From the NCBI RefSeq assembly GCF_947495255.1, contig NZ_CANLYI010000002.1, forward strand, positions 248,001 through 312,000: a stretch of DNA of 64,000 bases, written 5' to 3'. Numbering within the stretch: the stretch's first letter is position 1; the number at the start of each line of letters is the position of its first letter. The position numbers and the translations under genes are program-made. A model generated the notes under the pieces. That model did no database searches, had not been told where the DNA came from, and saw only the letters and a list, made by a program, of their open reading frames with translations. Positions 1-8,915 of this stretch are shown in pieces. Source of the DNA: an uncultured Winogradskyella sp. Lineage in GTDB: Bacteria > Bacteroidota > Bacteroidia > Flavobacteriales > Flavobacteriaceae.

Positions 1-345
1 CCTATGAGTTGGACTTTTAGATTTCAACAATTAGATGCAAGTGGAAACAATACAGGAACACCATTAAGTGTTACTTATAATTTTAACCCTTCATTAAGCA
101 TTGATAACTCTGAGTTATCATCTTTAGAGGTTTATCCGACAAGCGTTAAGAATGAATTAAATGTTTCTTCTAACGAAGATTTATCCGTTGAAATTTATGA
201 CTTATTAGGAAGAAGTGTAAAGCAAACAAATATTATTTCTGGAGGTGACACCATTGACATTTCAGATTTATCTGCTCAACCTTACATCATAAGATTTACT
301 AATGAGTTTGGTGATACTATTACTAAAAAGATTGTAAAAAAATAA
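1..345 (+). CDS. C-terminal end of a T9SS-exported protein (5' part outside window)
   Basis: The reading frame is open from the first base, so the ATG at position 4 is probably an internal methionine and the gene begins before the window. The last ~80 residues have the type A T9SS sorting-domain pattern: a 'VYPTSVKNELNV' start, 'VEIYDLLGRSV' in the middle, and an ending with 'I..LSAQPYIIRF' and a basic 'KKIVKK' tail. This domain targets proteins across the outer membrane through the type IX secretion system and is then removed or used for anchoring. The function of the passenger domain cannot be told from this fragment. Confidence 0.85.
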   Translation, partial: PMSWTFRFQQLDASGNNTGTPLSVTYNFNPSLSIDNSELSSLEVYPTSVKNELNVSSNEDLSVEIYDLLGRSVKQTNIISGGDTIDISDLSAQPYIIRFTNEFGDTITKKIVKK

Positions 346-361
346 CTAGATTATTTTTTAT

Positions 362-397
362 AAAAAAACCGTTTGATTAATTTCAAACGGTTTTTTT
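362..397 (+). terminator. Bidirectional intrinsic terminator
   Basis: An 8-bp stem (ccgtttga / tcaaacgg, 369-390) with a 6-nt loop is flanked by seven A on the left and seven T on the right. It lies between the T9SS fragment and the convergent repeat protein, so it can serve both strands. Confidence 0.85.
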
Positions 398-408
398 ATG
401 TCCAATTT

Positions 409-2976
409 TTAATATAGAGATTGAGGCGTTAGGTTATTTATATACAGGCCTAATTTTTCTATATACTTACTACTATAATTGCCACCATCCAAATTTTCTT
501 CAGCAAAGAGTATTGTTTCGTCCTTATGTCCTTTTATAGTAACTGATAATTTATCTATTTCTTTATTTAAGATAATGTAAGATACTCGCTGATCATAAGT
601 ACTTTTCCCAGAAATAAAAACAACACCAGATTCTAATTTATTATTTTTAAATATTGCTTTATGCTGTTCTTTGCCACTCTCATCATATCTAATAACTTTT
701 CCATTAATATAATAATTATCAACCGTATACTTTAATCGTTTTTTGTCTGAATCTTTATGATATGCAATAGTTTCTATCTTTTTGCCATTTTCAAACGTAG
801 AAACACGTTTTCCTGTTTCATCAAAAGAAACTCTTTGCGTTAAAAGACCATTACTATAAGTTTCTTCAGTTGGCTTACTATTATAACCAGCAGCTATTAT
901 TTTTACGCCTTCGAAGGGTAAATCATTTTTGTAAATTAAAGTTGAAGTTTCATTTCCTTCCTTATCAAAATACACAGCTTTTCCGTTCAATACATCGTTT
1001 TGATATGTTTGAGAATATTTTAGTTGACCTAAATAATTGTAAGTTTTAAAAACACCCTCTCTTTTATCATTAACGTATTGACCTTCTTCAAAAACTTTAT
1101 CTTGGTTATAATCAAACTTTTGATAAATTCCATTACGTTTTCCTTCTTTAATAGTATACTTTAGATGTGAATTATAATCATAAACGGTTCCATCCCAAGG
1201 ATGACCATCTTTATAGATTGCCTTAGCAAAAACTTCTCCATTTCTTAAATAAGATGTTGCACAACAATTAACATCGGTCTCTTCAATTAGAACAGGATTA
1301 ATTTCGTCATAAGATCTATTTAATCCATAATCATATTTTTTAGACTTAATTAAAGTTCCATTATTTACCTCTTTAACTAACTGCACAATATTAGACTCAT
1401 AAAAAAACTCATACATTATACCAGTCTTCTTAACATAATCATAGGTACCAATAAGTTCGCTTTTTTCATTAAAGAATTTTCCGAGCTTTTTATCATAGCC
1501 ATTATATTGAATATCGCTCTGTTTAGAACCATTACTATAGTAAATAATCTCTCTATATTTATTATAACTACCACTTTTAAAATACTCAGTATGTTTAAAC
1601 TTTATTTTTTCATTTTCCTTTTTCTTTTTAATTCTAAAAACAGTTCTTTCTATAACATAACCATCTTCATAGGTTTCAATACTAGAAATATCTGTATCAT
1701 AGCCTGAATAAAAACGCATACCATTCATAGGTTTACCATATTGGTTGACAAACTCTAATTCTAAACTCCCTAAGATGTTTCCTTCTTTATCAAAATAGGT
1801 TTCTTCTTCTTTTGTCTTTTCACTAAAAACGAGTTTTGTTTTAGGATAATAATTAACCTCTTTTATTAGTTCACCTTCTTTATAAGTTGCCTTTCTATCT
1901 CCAACAATTTCAGTTCCAGTTAATGGGTAATAATCATTATAAGTCATACGAGCAATTTCCTTACCAGATTCGTTATAACTTATTTGAATTTCTTTTTTAT
2001 TATCAATATATGTATTTATCGATTTTACTTTACCATTTTCATAGTAAAGCTCTTCCTTTTGCAATTTTCCGTCTTTGTAGGTTCTTATTGAAGTAATAGT
2101 AACCGGAGATCCACTATAATCATAAGAAAAATTATATTCTGAACCATTCTCTGCCTTTAAATAGTTGTTTTGCATAGTATAGGTAACACTTCCTAATTCA
2201 TCACCTTCAATTGTGTAATATGTATTTTTAATCTCTGGCTCTAACTCAAACTTTGTTCTAATTTGACCATTATCATAGAAAAAAGTTTCTCCAAGCATAT
2301 AGTCATAAGGATAATATCTAATTTGTTTTACGCGCATTGGGTTATAGTAATAATACACCTCTACACCTTTATTATAACCATTTCCAACTCGTTCTAGCTT
2401 GCCTAATAGCTCTCCTTTATCGTTATAGTATTTAGAGAGAAAACGACTGCCATTTATAACACTATAATTTTCGTAACGCACACCATTAATATCGCCATCA
2501 TATACAATATCTTTTAGTGTATCGTTTTTAATTTCGGTATAATATTTATTTCTACCTTGACCTCTATTCATTGCACCTTCTTTAAAATAGCCGTCTTTAT
2601 AAATCGCAACTAATTTTTTGTCATTAAGAAAGGAAATAAACTCACCTTCTATTCTATTATTTTTATAATTTCCACTTTGATACAATTTACCATCTTCGTT
2701 ATACCAACTCACAACACCATGCCAAATCGCCTTATCTGAACTTTTAGACAATCCACTCATTTGTAATTGACCAGAAGCATAATAATCCTCAATGCGAAAT
2801 AAATCACCTTCTTTTTTAATTGGTGTACGATAAAAAGCAGCACTATCCTTCACTGTTTCCTTCCAATCTATATTATAGTATATTGTGTCTTGTTGTGCAC
2901 TTAGAGTTAATGACTGTAGAGCAACAACGAAAAGTAACATGAAGGATTGCAAAGTTTTTTTAGAAAATAGAATCAT
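409..2976 (-). CDS. Secreted MORN-like (YwqK-type) repeat protein, 855 aa
   Basis: After a signal peptide (MILFSKKTLQSF..., cleavage near 'LSAQ') the whole protein is built of short degenerate repeats with the pattern 'YY.NGK.....Y..G', for example 'YYENGKVKSI' and 'YFDKEGNETS'. This matches the MORN-variant repeats annotated in Bacteroidota as YwqK-family. The longest open frame starts 12 codons upstream at 3012, but the internal ATG at 2976 gives a normal signal peptide, so it is preferred. The protein is likely periplasmic or surface exposed. Its role is unknown; such repeats usually mediate binding or are structural. There is no catalytic domain and no T9SS tail at the C-terminus. It is a single-gene unit with a terminator at its 3' side. 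Confidence 0.75.
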   Translation of the reverse strand: MILFSKKTLQSFMLLFVVALQSLTLSAQQDTIYYNIDWKETVKDSAAFYRTPIKKEGDLFRIEDYYASGQLQMSGLSKSSDKAIWHGVVSWYNEDGKLYQSGNYKNNRIEGEFISFLNDKKLVAIYKDGYFKEGAMNRGQGRNKYYTEIKNDTLKDIVYDGDINGVRYENYSVINGSRFLSKYYNDKGELLGKLERVGNGYNKGVEVYYYYNPMRVKQIRYYPYDYMLGETFFYDNGQIRTKFELEPEIKNTYYTIEGDELGSVTYTMQNNYLKAENGSEYNFSYDYSGSPVTITSIRTYKDGKLQKEELYYENGKVKSINTYIDNKKEIQISYNESGKEIARMTYNDYYPLTGTEIVGDRKATYKEGELIKEVNYYPKTKLVFSEKTKEEETYFDKEGNILGSLELEFVNQYGKPMNGMRFYSGYDTDISSIETYEDGYVIERTVFRIKKKKENEKIKFKHTEYFKSGSYNKYREIIYYSNGSKQSDIQYNGYDKKLGKFFNEKSELIGTYDYVKKTGIMYEFFYESNIVQLVKEVNNGTLIKSKKYDYGLNRSYDEINPVLIEETDVNCCATSYLRNGEVFAKAIYKDGHPWDGTVYDYNSHLKYTIKEGKRNGIYQKFDYNQDKVFEEGQYVNDKREGVFKTYNYLGQLKYSQTYQNDVLNGKAVYFDKEGNETSTLIYKNDLPFEGVKIIAAGYNSKPTEETYSNGLLTQRVSFDETGKRVSTFENGKKIETIAYHKDSDKKRLKYTVDNYYINGKVIRYDESGKEQHKAIFKNNKLESGVVFISGKSTYDQRVSYIILNKEIDKLSVTIKGHKDETILFAEENLDGGNYSSKYIEKLGLYINNLTPQSLY

Positions 2977-3097
2977 AATAAAATTATTATTTAAATAAAA
3001 CAAACACTTCAAAAAAACAGTATTAACTAGTATTATATCTTACTATAATGTACTGTTTTTCAAAGTATAAATCTCGTAATAAGTTGCACTATAAACT

Positions 3098-3117
3098 ACC
3101 CTGTTTTCAGGGTTTTT
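3098..3117 (+). terminator. Plus-strand terminator-like hairpin without an obvious plus gene
   Basis: The sequence accctg-tttt-cagggt is followed by five T. Read on the minus strand there is no T-tract after the stem, so it fits poorly as the rsmG terminator. No plus-strand gene ends here. Confidence 0.4.
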
Positions 3118-3156
3118 GAATATGCCGTAAACGACCTAAACTGAATACATAAATTA

Positions 3157-3786
3157 TTAGGCCTTATGTTTTAGAGGAAGGTGAATCACTTTTTTAGTTT
3201 CAAAAAATGGTTCTTCAAAATAATCAGATAACAAAAATGCCTTTACGGTTTTGTATTGCTTTAACTCTTCAGTTAAATCACCTCCTTTTAAGTAAAGTAT
3301 CCCGTTTTTTAATTCATTTTTCTGAGTTTTGGCCACTTTTCCTTTTACCCAAGTCGTAAACTCTGGCATTGTTGTAACAGCTCTACTTACAATAAAATCG
3401 AATGTTTCATCAATAGCTTCGACTCTACTATGTGTCGTTTTTACATTAGTAAGTTCAATGGCCTCAGCAACAGCATTAATTACTTTTAGTTTTTTATTTA
3501 TACTATCTACCAAATGAAATTTACATTCTGGAAAAAGAATAGCCAATGGCACTCCAGGAAATCCACCACCTGTACCAACGTCTAGAATAGACGAACCGTC
3601 TGCGAAATTCATAACTTTAGCTATCCCTAAAGAATGCAAAACATGCCTTAGATAAAGCTCATCTATATCTTTTCTAGAAATCACATTTATTTTGCTATTC
3701 CAGTCTTTATACAACGCTTCTAATGCTGTAAATTGTTGAATTTGAGTTTCGGTTAGATTTGGGAAATATTTTAGGATGAACTCCAT
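3157..3786 (-). CDS. rsmG: 16S rRNA (guanine527-N7)-methyltransferase RsmG
   Basis: RsmG/GidB methylates G527 of 16S rRNA using S-adenosylmethionine. The protein of 209 aa begins MEFILKYFP, which is typical of flavobacterial RsmG, and has the SAM-binding motif 'ILDVGTGGGFPGVPLAI' near residue 68. A longer open frame starts with TTG at 3804, but that codon lies inside a match to the Bacteroidota -7 promoter element (3802-3809). The ATG at 3786 is therefore the better start. The gene appears to be monocistronic. Confidence 0.93.
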   Translation of the reverse strand: MEFILKYFPNLTETQIQQFTALEALYKDWNSKINVISRKDIDELYLRHVLHSLGIAKVMNFADGSSILDVGTGGGFPGVPLAILFPECKFHLVDSINKKLKVINAVAEAIELTNVKTTHSRVEAIDETFDFIVSRAVTTMPEFTTWVKGKVAKTQKNELKNGILYLKGGDLTEELKQYKTVKAFLLSDYFEEPFFETKKVIHLPLKHKA

Positions 3787-3801
3787 AACTTTATTTTTTT
3801 T

Positions 3802-3809
3802 CAAAAATA
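3802..3809 (-). promoter_or_regulatory. Putative -7 element for rsmG
   Basis: The minus strand reads tatttttg, matching TAnnTTTG, about 16 bp upstream of the ATG at 3786. A short leader would result. Confidence 0.5.
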
Positions 3810-3867
3810 CTCAAATTTAAACAGTATTATTTATTGTATTCTCTCATGTTGCGTTTTAATTATTAAC

Positions 3868-3875
3868 TATCTTTG
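3868..3875 (+). promoter_or_regulatory. Putative -7 element for the desaturase operon
   Basis: The sequence tatctttg matches TAnnTTTG, 56 bp upstream of the desaturase ATG. A TTG at 3849 could be a weak -33 element, but its spacing is short. Confidence 0.5.
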
Positions 3876-3931
3876 TTACGTTATAATGATTTCAAATCCC
3901 TTACGTTATAACTATAATAAACAATAAACTA

Positions 3932-5029
3932 ATGGCACAACAAACAGTAAAATTCTCTAGAACAGATTCAGCAAAGTTCTTTAGAACCCTTAACAAACGC
4001 GTTAACAATTACTTCAAAGAAAATAATATAAAAAAAACAGGAAACTGGAAACTTTACTTAAAGGCTGTAATAATGTTTACCTTATTACTTGGCCCTTTGA
4101 TTGTATTGTTAACCGTAGACAATATACCTGGATGGTTACAAATTATATCTATGATGGTCATAGGTATCGGAATGGCAGGTGTTGGAATGAATGTAATGCA
4201 TGATGCTAACCATGGCTCATTTTCTAGTAAAAAATGGGTAAACAAACTTATGGGTAGCAGCATACATATTTTGGCTGGTAACGATTACAACTGGAAAGTA
4301 CAACACAACGTATTACACCATACTTATACTAATATCCAAGGTCATGATGAAGATATTGATGCAGGTAGAATTATTCGTTTTTCTAAACATGCTAAATGGT
4401 TAAAAATCCACAAATACCAAAAGTATTATGCCTTTTTGTTATACGGATTACTAACTGTAAACTGGGCTATTACAACAGATTTTAAACAAACGTACCAATA
4501 CCTTAAGAGAAAATTATCTTATGGTGACTTTCCTAATCCTGCGACGCAATGGACAAAATTAATTATTGGTAAAATAATATACTATTCTATCTGGGTGGTT
4601 TTACCTTTAGTTTTAGGTTACACTTGGTGGCAAGTATTAATTGGTTTTCTAATTATGCATTATACAGCCGGAATGATTTTAAGTGTTGTATTTCAATTAG
4701 CGCATGTAATGCCAAATACAGAAATGCCGTTACCAGATGAAGATGGAAACATGAAAAACACTTGGGCAATTCACCAACTGTTTACAACCTCAAATTTCTC
4801 ACCTAAAAGCTGGATTGTAGAGTTTTACACAGGTGGTTTAAACAGACAAGTTGAGCACCATCTATTCTCAAACATAAGCCACGTTCATTATAAAAACATA
4901 GCAAAAATAGTAAGAGAAACTGCTCATGAATTTAGTTTACCTTACAACGAATACAACTCTATGTGGACGGCTATTACAGAGCATTACCATCAACTAAAAC
5001 AATTAGGTAAAAAGCCAAATATGGCTTAA
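3932..5029 (+). CDS. Membrane fatty acid (acyl-CoA / acyl-lipid) desaturase
   Basis: A 365-aa integral membrane desaturase. The three histidine boxes that bind the di-iron centre are visible: HDANH near residue 90, HNVLHH near 125 and QVEHH near 306. Hydrophobic spans lie around residues 45-80 and 205-255. The Q in the third box (QxxHH) is typical of linoleoyl-CoA and front-end type desaturases, but the regiospecificity cannot be read from sequence. A role in adjusting membrane fluidity is likely. Only 32 bp separate it from the downstream aminotransferase, so the two may be co-transcribed. Confidence 0.9.
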   Translation: MAQQTVKFSRTDSAKFFRTLNKRVNNYFKENNIKKTGNWKLYLKAVIMFTLLLGPLIVLLTVDNIPGWLQIISMMVIGIGMAGVGMNVMHDANHGSFSSKKWVNKLMGSSIHILAGNDYNWKVQHNVLHHTYTNIQGHDEDIDAGRIIRFSKHAKWLKIHKYQKYYAFLLYGLLTVNWAITTDFKQTYQYLKRKLSYGDFPNPATQWTKLIIGKIIYYSIWVVLPLVLGYTWWQVLIGFLIMHYTAGMILSVVFQLAHVMPNTEMPLPDEDGNMKNTWAIHQLFTTSNFSPKSWIVEFYTGGLNRQVEHHLFSNISHVHYKNIAKIVRETAHEFSLPYNEYNSMWTAITEHYHQLKQLGKKPNMA

Positions 5030-5061
5030 TACAATTCGCAGAATAAAACCAACACAATAAC

Positions 5062-6246
5062 ATGAACCAACTTTCGGATAGAATTAACAACCTAGCCACA
5101 TCAGCAACGCTTGCCATGGCAGCAAAAGCTAGAGAATTACGCGCAGAAGGAAAAGATATCATTGGATTAAGTCTAGGTGAGCCAGACTTTAATACCCCTG
5201 ATTTTATTAAGACTGCAGCAATAGAAGCCATAAACCAAAACTATAACAGTTATACACCTGTTGATGGTTATGTAGATTTAAAACAAGCTATTATTACAAA
5301 ATTTAAACGTGATAATAACCTCAACTATACCTTACCACAAATCGTAGTTTCTACAGGTGCAAAACAGGCTTTAGCCAATATTGCGTCAGTAATGTTAAAT
5401 GCTGGAGACGAAGTTATTTTACCTTGTCCTTATTGGGTAAGTTATAGTGATATTATAAAATTATGTGATGGTGTTCCAGTAGAAGTGCAAACTTCTATTG
5501 AAAACGATTTTAAAATGACAGCCGAACAATTGGAAGCTGCCATTACACCAAAAACAAAAATGATTTGGTATAGCTCTCCTTGTAACCCAAGTGGTTCTGT
5601 TTATAGTAAAGAAGAGTTAAGAGCGTTAGCAGATGTATTACAAAAGTATCCTAATATCTATGTGGTTTCAGATGAAATCTACGAACATATTAATTTTGTA
5701 GGAGGTCATTTTAGTATCGCTGAGTTTGATGACATGTACGATAGAACAATTACTGTAAATGGCGTTTCTAAAGCTTTCGCTATGACAGGTTGGAGAATCG
5801 GTTATATTGGTGCACCAGACTGGATTGCTAGGGCTTGTAACAAAATGCAAGGACAAATTACTAGTGGAGCAAATTGTATAGCACAGCGTGCTGTAATAAC
5901 AGCTTTGGAAGCTGATCCATCTAGCATCAAATATATGGTGGATGAATTTAAGGAAAGACGTAAACTTATCTTGAATTTATTAAGCGATATTGAAGGGTTT
6001 AAAACTAATGAGCCAGAAGGCGCTTTTTATGTTTTCCCTAATATTTCTGCTTATTTCGGAAAGACAATTAAAGGTAAAACAATTAAAAATGCTTCAGACT
6101 TTTCTCTATTTTTATTAGAAGAAGCTTTAGTTGCAACCGTTACAGGTGAAGCTTTTGGAAATCCAGAGTGTATTAGAATCTCTTATGCAGCATCTCAAGA
6201 ACAAATTACAGAAGCTATTAAACGTATCAAAACTGCTTTGAGTTAA
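5062..6246 (+). CDS. PLP-dependent class I aminotransferase (aspartate aminotransferase family)
   Basis: A 394-aa fold-type I aminotransferase. It shows 'SLGEPDFNTPDFI' at the N-terminus, the 'CNPSG' segment, the 'SDEIYEH' aspartate that contacts PLP, and the Schiff-base lysine in 'NGVSKAFAMTGWRIGY' near residue 237. The ending 'RISYA' includes the substrate-carboxylate arginine. It most resembles the AspB-like aspartate aminotransferases of amino acid metabolism, but substrate specificity is inferred from family only. It follows the desaturase by 32 bp and ends in a strong terminator. Confidence 0.9.
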   Translation: MNQLSDRINNLATSATLAMAAKARELRAEGKDIIGLSLGEPDFNTPDFIKTAAIEAINQNYNSYTPVDGYVDLKQAIITKFKRDNNLNYTLPQIVVSTGAKQALANIASVMLNAGDEVILPCPYWVSYSDIIKLCDGVPVEVQTSIENDFKMTAEQLEAAITPKTKMIWYSSPCNPSGSVYSKEELRALADVLQKYPNIYVVSDEIYEHINFVGGHFSIAEFDDMYDRTITVNGVSKAFAMTGWRIGYIGAPDWIARACNKMQGQITSGANCIAQRAVITALEADPSSIKYMVDEFKERRKLILNLLSDIEGFKTNEPEGAFYVFPNISAYFGKTIKGKTIKNASDFSLFLLEEALVATVTGEAFGNPECIRISYAASQEQITEAIKRIKTALS

Positions 6247-6258
6247 AATCGCGTTTTT

Positions 6259-6293
6259 AAAAGACCTTTCTATTTAAAGAAAGGTCTTTTTTA
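6259..6293 (+). terminator. Intrinsic terminator after the aminotransferase
   Basis: A 12-bp perfect stem (aaaagacctttc / gaaaggtctttt) has an 8-nt loop and is followed by T residues. The stop codon of the convergent minus gene (6291) abuts it, so it may act in both directions. Confidence 0.85.
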
Positions 6294-6551
6294 TTTTATG
6301 GTTATCCAAACCAAAAACGATAGAATAAGTAAAGTTAAAACTATGACCTTTAGCCATAATATTTGGTTATTCTTTTTCATCTTTTTTCTTATCTCATTTA
6401 ATATCTCTGGTGTTGCTTCAGGGAAGTCATATTCTGGTTTTTCTATAGAGATATTTCTACCATATCTCTTCTTAAACTTTTGCCTTTTAGAACGCAAATT
6501 GTCATTGTTCCTTAAAGTAGTTATCATAGTCTGTACTACACCAAAACTCAT
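6291..6551 (-). CDS. Small C-terminally membrane-anchored protein A (86 aa)
   Basis: Not recognised as a named family. The N-terminal half is highly basic ('RSKRQKFKKRYG'), followed by an acidic/proline linker ('KPEYDFPEAT') and a C-terminal transmembrane helix (about residues 65-84). The topology suggests a tail-anchored inner-membrane protein with a cytoplasmic basic domain. It is a clear paralogue of the next gene upstream (6571-6855): both share 'LRNN-NL-SKR-K-K-R-G', a '-EY--P-AT---L---R---K' block and the C-terminal helix. The two are separated by 19 bp and are probably one operon. Confidence 0.65.
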   Translation of the reverse strand: MSFGVVQTMITTLRNNDNLRSKRQKFKKRYGRNISIEKPEYDFPEATPEILNEIRKKMKKNNQILWLKVIVLTLLILSFLVWITIK

Positions 6552-6570
6552 AAGTTTAAATTTTTAACGA

Positions 6571-6855
6571 TTATATAGTAATCAGTTCAATAATTCCATC
6601 CGTAGCATAAAAAAAGCCACACAGAATTAATATAAATAAAATAACAGAAAGCAATATCACTTTGAGCATTCTGATTTTACGTTCTTCTTTTAAACGATTT
6701 CTTAAATCCTTTAATTGCTTAGTTGTAGCTTTAGGTAAGTTATATTCTGTTTTTCTCTCAGGATTATATCCACCAAGTCTATTCTTTAACTTATCGCGTT
6801 TAGAAAGCAAATTCAGATTATTTCTAACGCTAATGTTCATTGCACCTGCTGACAT
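6571..6855 (-). CDS. Small C-terminally membrane-anchored protein B (94 aa), paralogue of A
   Basis: It has the same architecture as the 86-aa neighbour: a basic N-terminal region ('LLSKRDKLKNRLGGY'), a linker ('KTEYNLPKATTKQL') and a hydrophobic helix near residues 62-85. The function is unknown. An alternative start at the second methionine (MNISVRNN) would shorten it by five residues. Tandem duplication is the simplest explanation for the pair. Confidence 0.65.
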   Translation of the reverse strand: MSAGAMNISVRNNLNLLSKRDKLKNRLGGYNPERKTEYNLPKATTKQLKDLRNRLKEERKIRMLKVILLSVILFILILCGFFYATDGIIELITI

Positions 6856-6933
6856 AATTTCTAAGATTTAAAAAGTTAAGAAAATAAACGAAGTATTTAC
6901 AACAACATATTTTAAACATGCTGCTACAGAAAT

Positions 6934-6955
6934 AAAAGGCACATATAAATGTGCC
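6934..6955 (-). terminator. Intrinsic terminator for the small gene at 6989-7237
   Basis: On the minus strand, ggcacat-ttat-atgtgcc is a perfect 7-bp stem followed by TTTT. It lies 34 bp after the stop of the upstream small gene and separates it from genes A and B. Confidence 0.75.
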
Positions 6956-6988
6956 AGTTGAAAGTTCGAAATAATCTGTTATTTGTTT

Positions 6989-7237
6989 TTAGAAAATAGC
7001 AATTAATACCATGGCAAATACAGATAATTTTAAGATAGCTGCTGTATGGTCTACCATTTTAAATTGAGAAGACTTTAAACGTTGTCTAATCCCAAAGATT
7101 GATTTTTTAGTTGACTTTCTAAAATTTTGCTTTACAATAGATTTGTAATTAGAATTTAATAAGCCATGCGATGTAAATGAAGTTACCTCAATGGGTTCTG
7201 GCACTGATTCTAATGTTGTGTTTAATACTAATTCCAT
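6989..7237 (-). CDS. Small protein with basic middle and C-terminal hydrophobic helix (82 aa)
   Basis: Not recognised. The open frame begins at 7264, but the ATG at 7237 (MELVLNTTLESV) is a more natural start. It has an acidic/proline N-terminal third, a Lys/Arg-rich middle ('KQNFRKSTKKSIFGIRQRLK') and a final hydrophobic stretch ('ILKLSVFAMVLIAIF') running to the last residue. The layout recalls the two small paralogues downstream, but no convincing sequence similarity is visible, so common ancestry is uncertain. It has its own terminator. Confidence 0.55.
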   Translation of the reverse strand: MELVLNTTLESVPEPIEVTSFTSHGLLNSNYKSIVKQNFRKSTKKSIFGIRQRLKSSQFKMVDHTAAILKLSVFAMVLIAIF

Positions 7238-7401
7238 GATTGATGATTTTAATTGGTTATACAAGTAAGACGTACAATTAACTAAAATGTTACACCATGC
7301 ATCTCAACTATAGTAAAGAACACAAGCTTATCACACATTAAAACACCACTATTAATATAGGCTAGCTGTAATTTAAAAAAGAATAAAAAAAAATTGAAAT
7401 T

Positions 7402-8904
7402 TTATCTATTTCTCCAAAAGAAAGGTGTCAATAATATTAAAACTGTAAACAATTCTAATCGACCAATAAGCATTAAAAAGGAAGCCCACCATTTTCCTAA
7501 AGCTGGTAATGCAGAATAATTATTTACAGGTCCAAAATCTCCCAAAGCCGGTCCAACGTTCCCTAAACTTGAAGCTGAAAGTCCTATTGCAGATTCAAAA
7601 TCCATTTGAAACATAGAAAACACCAATGCACCAACAATAAAAGATAACATATAAAGAATAAAGAAACCTAAAACATTAAATACAATATCTTTAGAAACAG
7701 ATTTCCCGTTATATCTTACAGGTATAATAGCATTTGGATGAAGAGCTCTTTTAAATTCTAGAAAACTATTCTTAATTAAAATTAACTGACGCATTACTTT
7801 AACACCACCAGATGTGCTACCTGCAGAACCTCCTAAAAACATTAAACCAAAAAAGAAAACTGTTAAAAATGGTGTCCACAAGGTATAATCAGCAGAAACA
7901 AAACCAGTGGTTGTAATAACAGTTAAAACTTGAAACAATGCATGTCTTATAGCACTTTCTGCTTCACCTAAAACCATTGGATGATCAATTGAAGACAAGG
8001 ACACATCTGCTCTAAAATATATTAACACAGCTGCAATAGCAGTAAATACAATAATAAAGGTAGAGTATAATTTAAACTCTTCATCCTTCAGTATTTTACC
8101 AACTTTACCTTTAAATAAGTAATAACTCAATACAAAGTTAGTACCAGCCAAAAACATAAAGAATATAATAATGTATTGTATTGCCGGATTATCGTTCCAA
8201 TAGGCAACACTCGCGTTTTTAGTAGAGAATCCTCCTGTAGATAACGTACTCAAAGCATGGTTAATAGCATCAAAGAAAGACATACCTGCTATTTGCAATA
8301 AAATGGTTTCTGCCGCTGTATAACCAAAGTATATTAACCATAAACGTTTTGCTGTATCTGTAATCCTTGGATGTAATTTATCAGCACTAGGACCAGGCGC
8401 TTCAGCCGCAAACAATTGCATACCTCCAACACCTAACAAAGGCAAAATAGCAATAGCCAAAACTATAATTCCCATCCCACCAATCCAATGAGTTATACTT
8501 CTCCAAAATAAAACACCTTTTGGTACAATTTCAATATCATTTAAAATACTTGCACCTGTTGTGGTATAACCAGACATGGTTTCGAAAAAAGCATCTGTAA
8601 ATGAAGGAATCGCCTCTGTAACTATATAAGGTAATGTACCTGACAAGGACATAACAATCCAACCAAAAGCAACTACTATATAACCCTCGCGCTTATTCAT
8701 TTCCTTACGATGGTCTCTTGTTCTATACATCGTAACAGCACCAATACCTAATGTTGTAAGACCTGCTGTTAAGAGCTGAAGGGTTACACCATCTTCATAA
8801 ATAAGACTGATTAATGTTGAAATTAACATAAAACCACCATTAAATAATAATAGTAATCCTAAAAAGTGAAAGATGATTTTATAATTGAGTTTTATACGAG
8901 ACAT
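7402..8904 (-). CDS. trkH: Trk-type potassium uptake membrane subunit TrkH
   Basis: A 500-aa polytopic inner-membrane protein of the TrkH/KtrB family, which forms the K+ translocation pore from four M1-P-M2 repeats. Visible selectivity-filter-like segments include 'SGYTTTGAS' (first P-loop), 'LSTGGFS', 'ITTTGFVSADY' and 'LGNVGPALGDF'. It lies 11 bp downstream of trkA, which encodes the nucleotide-binding regulatory subunit, so the two form an operon in the order trkA-trkH. Confidence 0.95.
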   Translation of the reverse strand: MSRIKLNYKIIFHFLGLLLLFNGGFMLISTLISLIYEDGVTLQLLTAGLTTLGIGAVTMYRTRDHRKEMNKREGYIVVAFGWIVMSLSGTLPYIVTEAIPSFTDAFFETMSGYTTTGASILNDIEIVPKGVLFWRSITHWIGGMGIIVLAIAILPLLGVGGMQLFAAEAPGPSADKLHPRITDTAKRLWLIYFGYTAAETILLQIAGMSFFDAINHALSTLSTGGFSTKNASVAYWNDNPAIQYIIIFFMFLAGTNFVLSYYLFKGKVGKILKDEEFKLYSTFIIVFTAIAAVLIYFRADVSLSSIDHPMVLGEAESAIRHALFQVLTVITTTGFVSADYTLWTPFLTVFFFGLMFLGGSAGSTSGGVKVMRQLILIKNSFLEFKRALHPNAIIPVRYNGKSVSKDIVFNVLGFFILYMLSFIVGALVFSMFQMDFESAIGLSASSLGNVGPALGDFGPVNNYSALPALGKWWASFLMLIGRLELFTVLILLTPFFWRNR

Positions 8905-8915
8905 AGTGTTATCAA

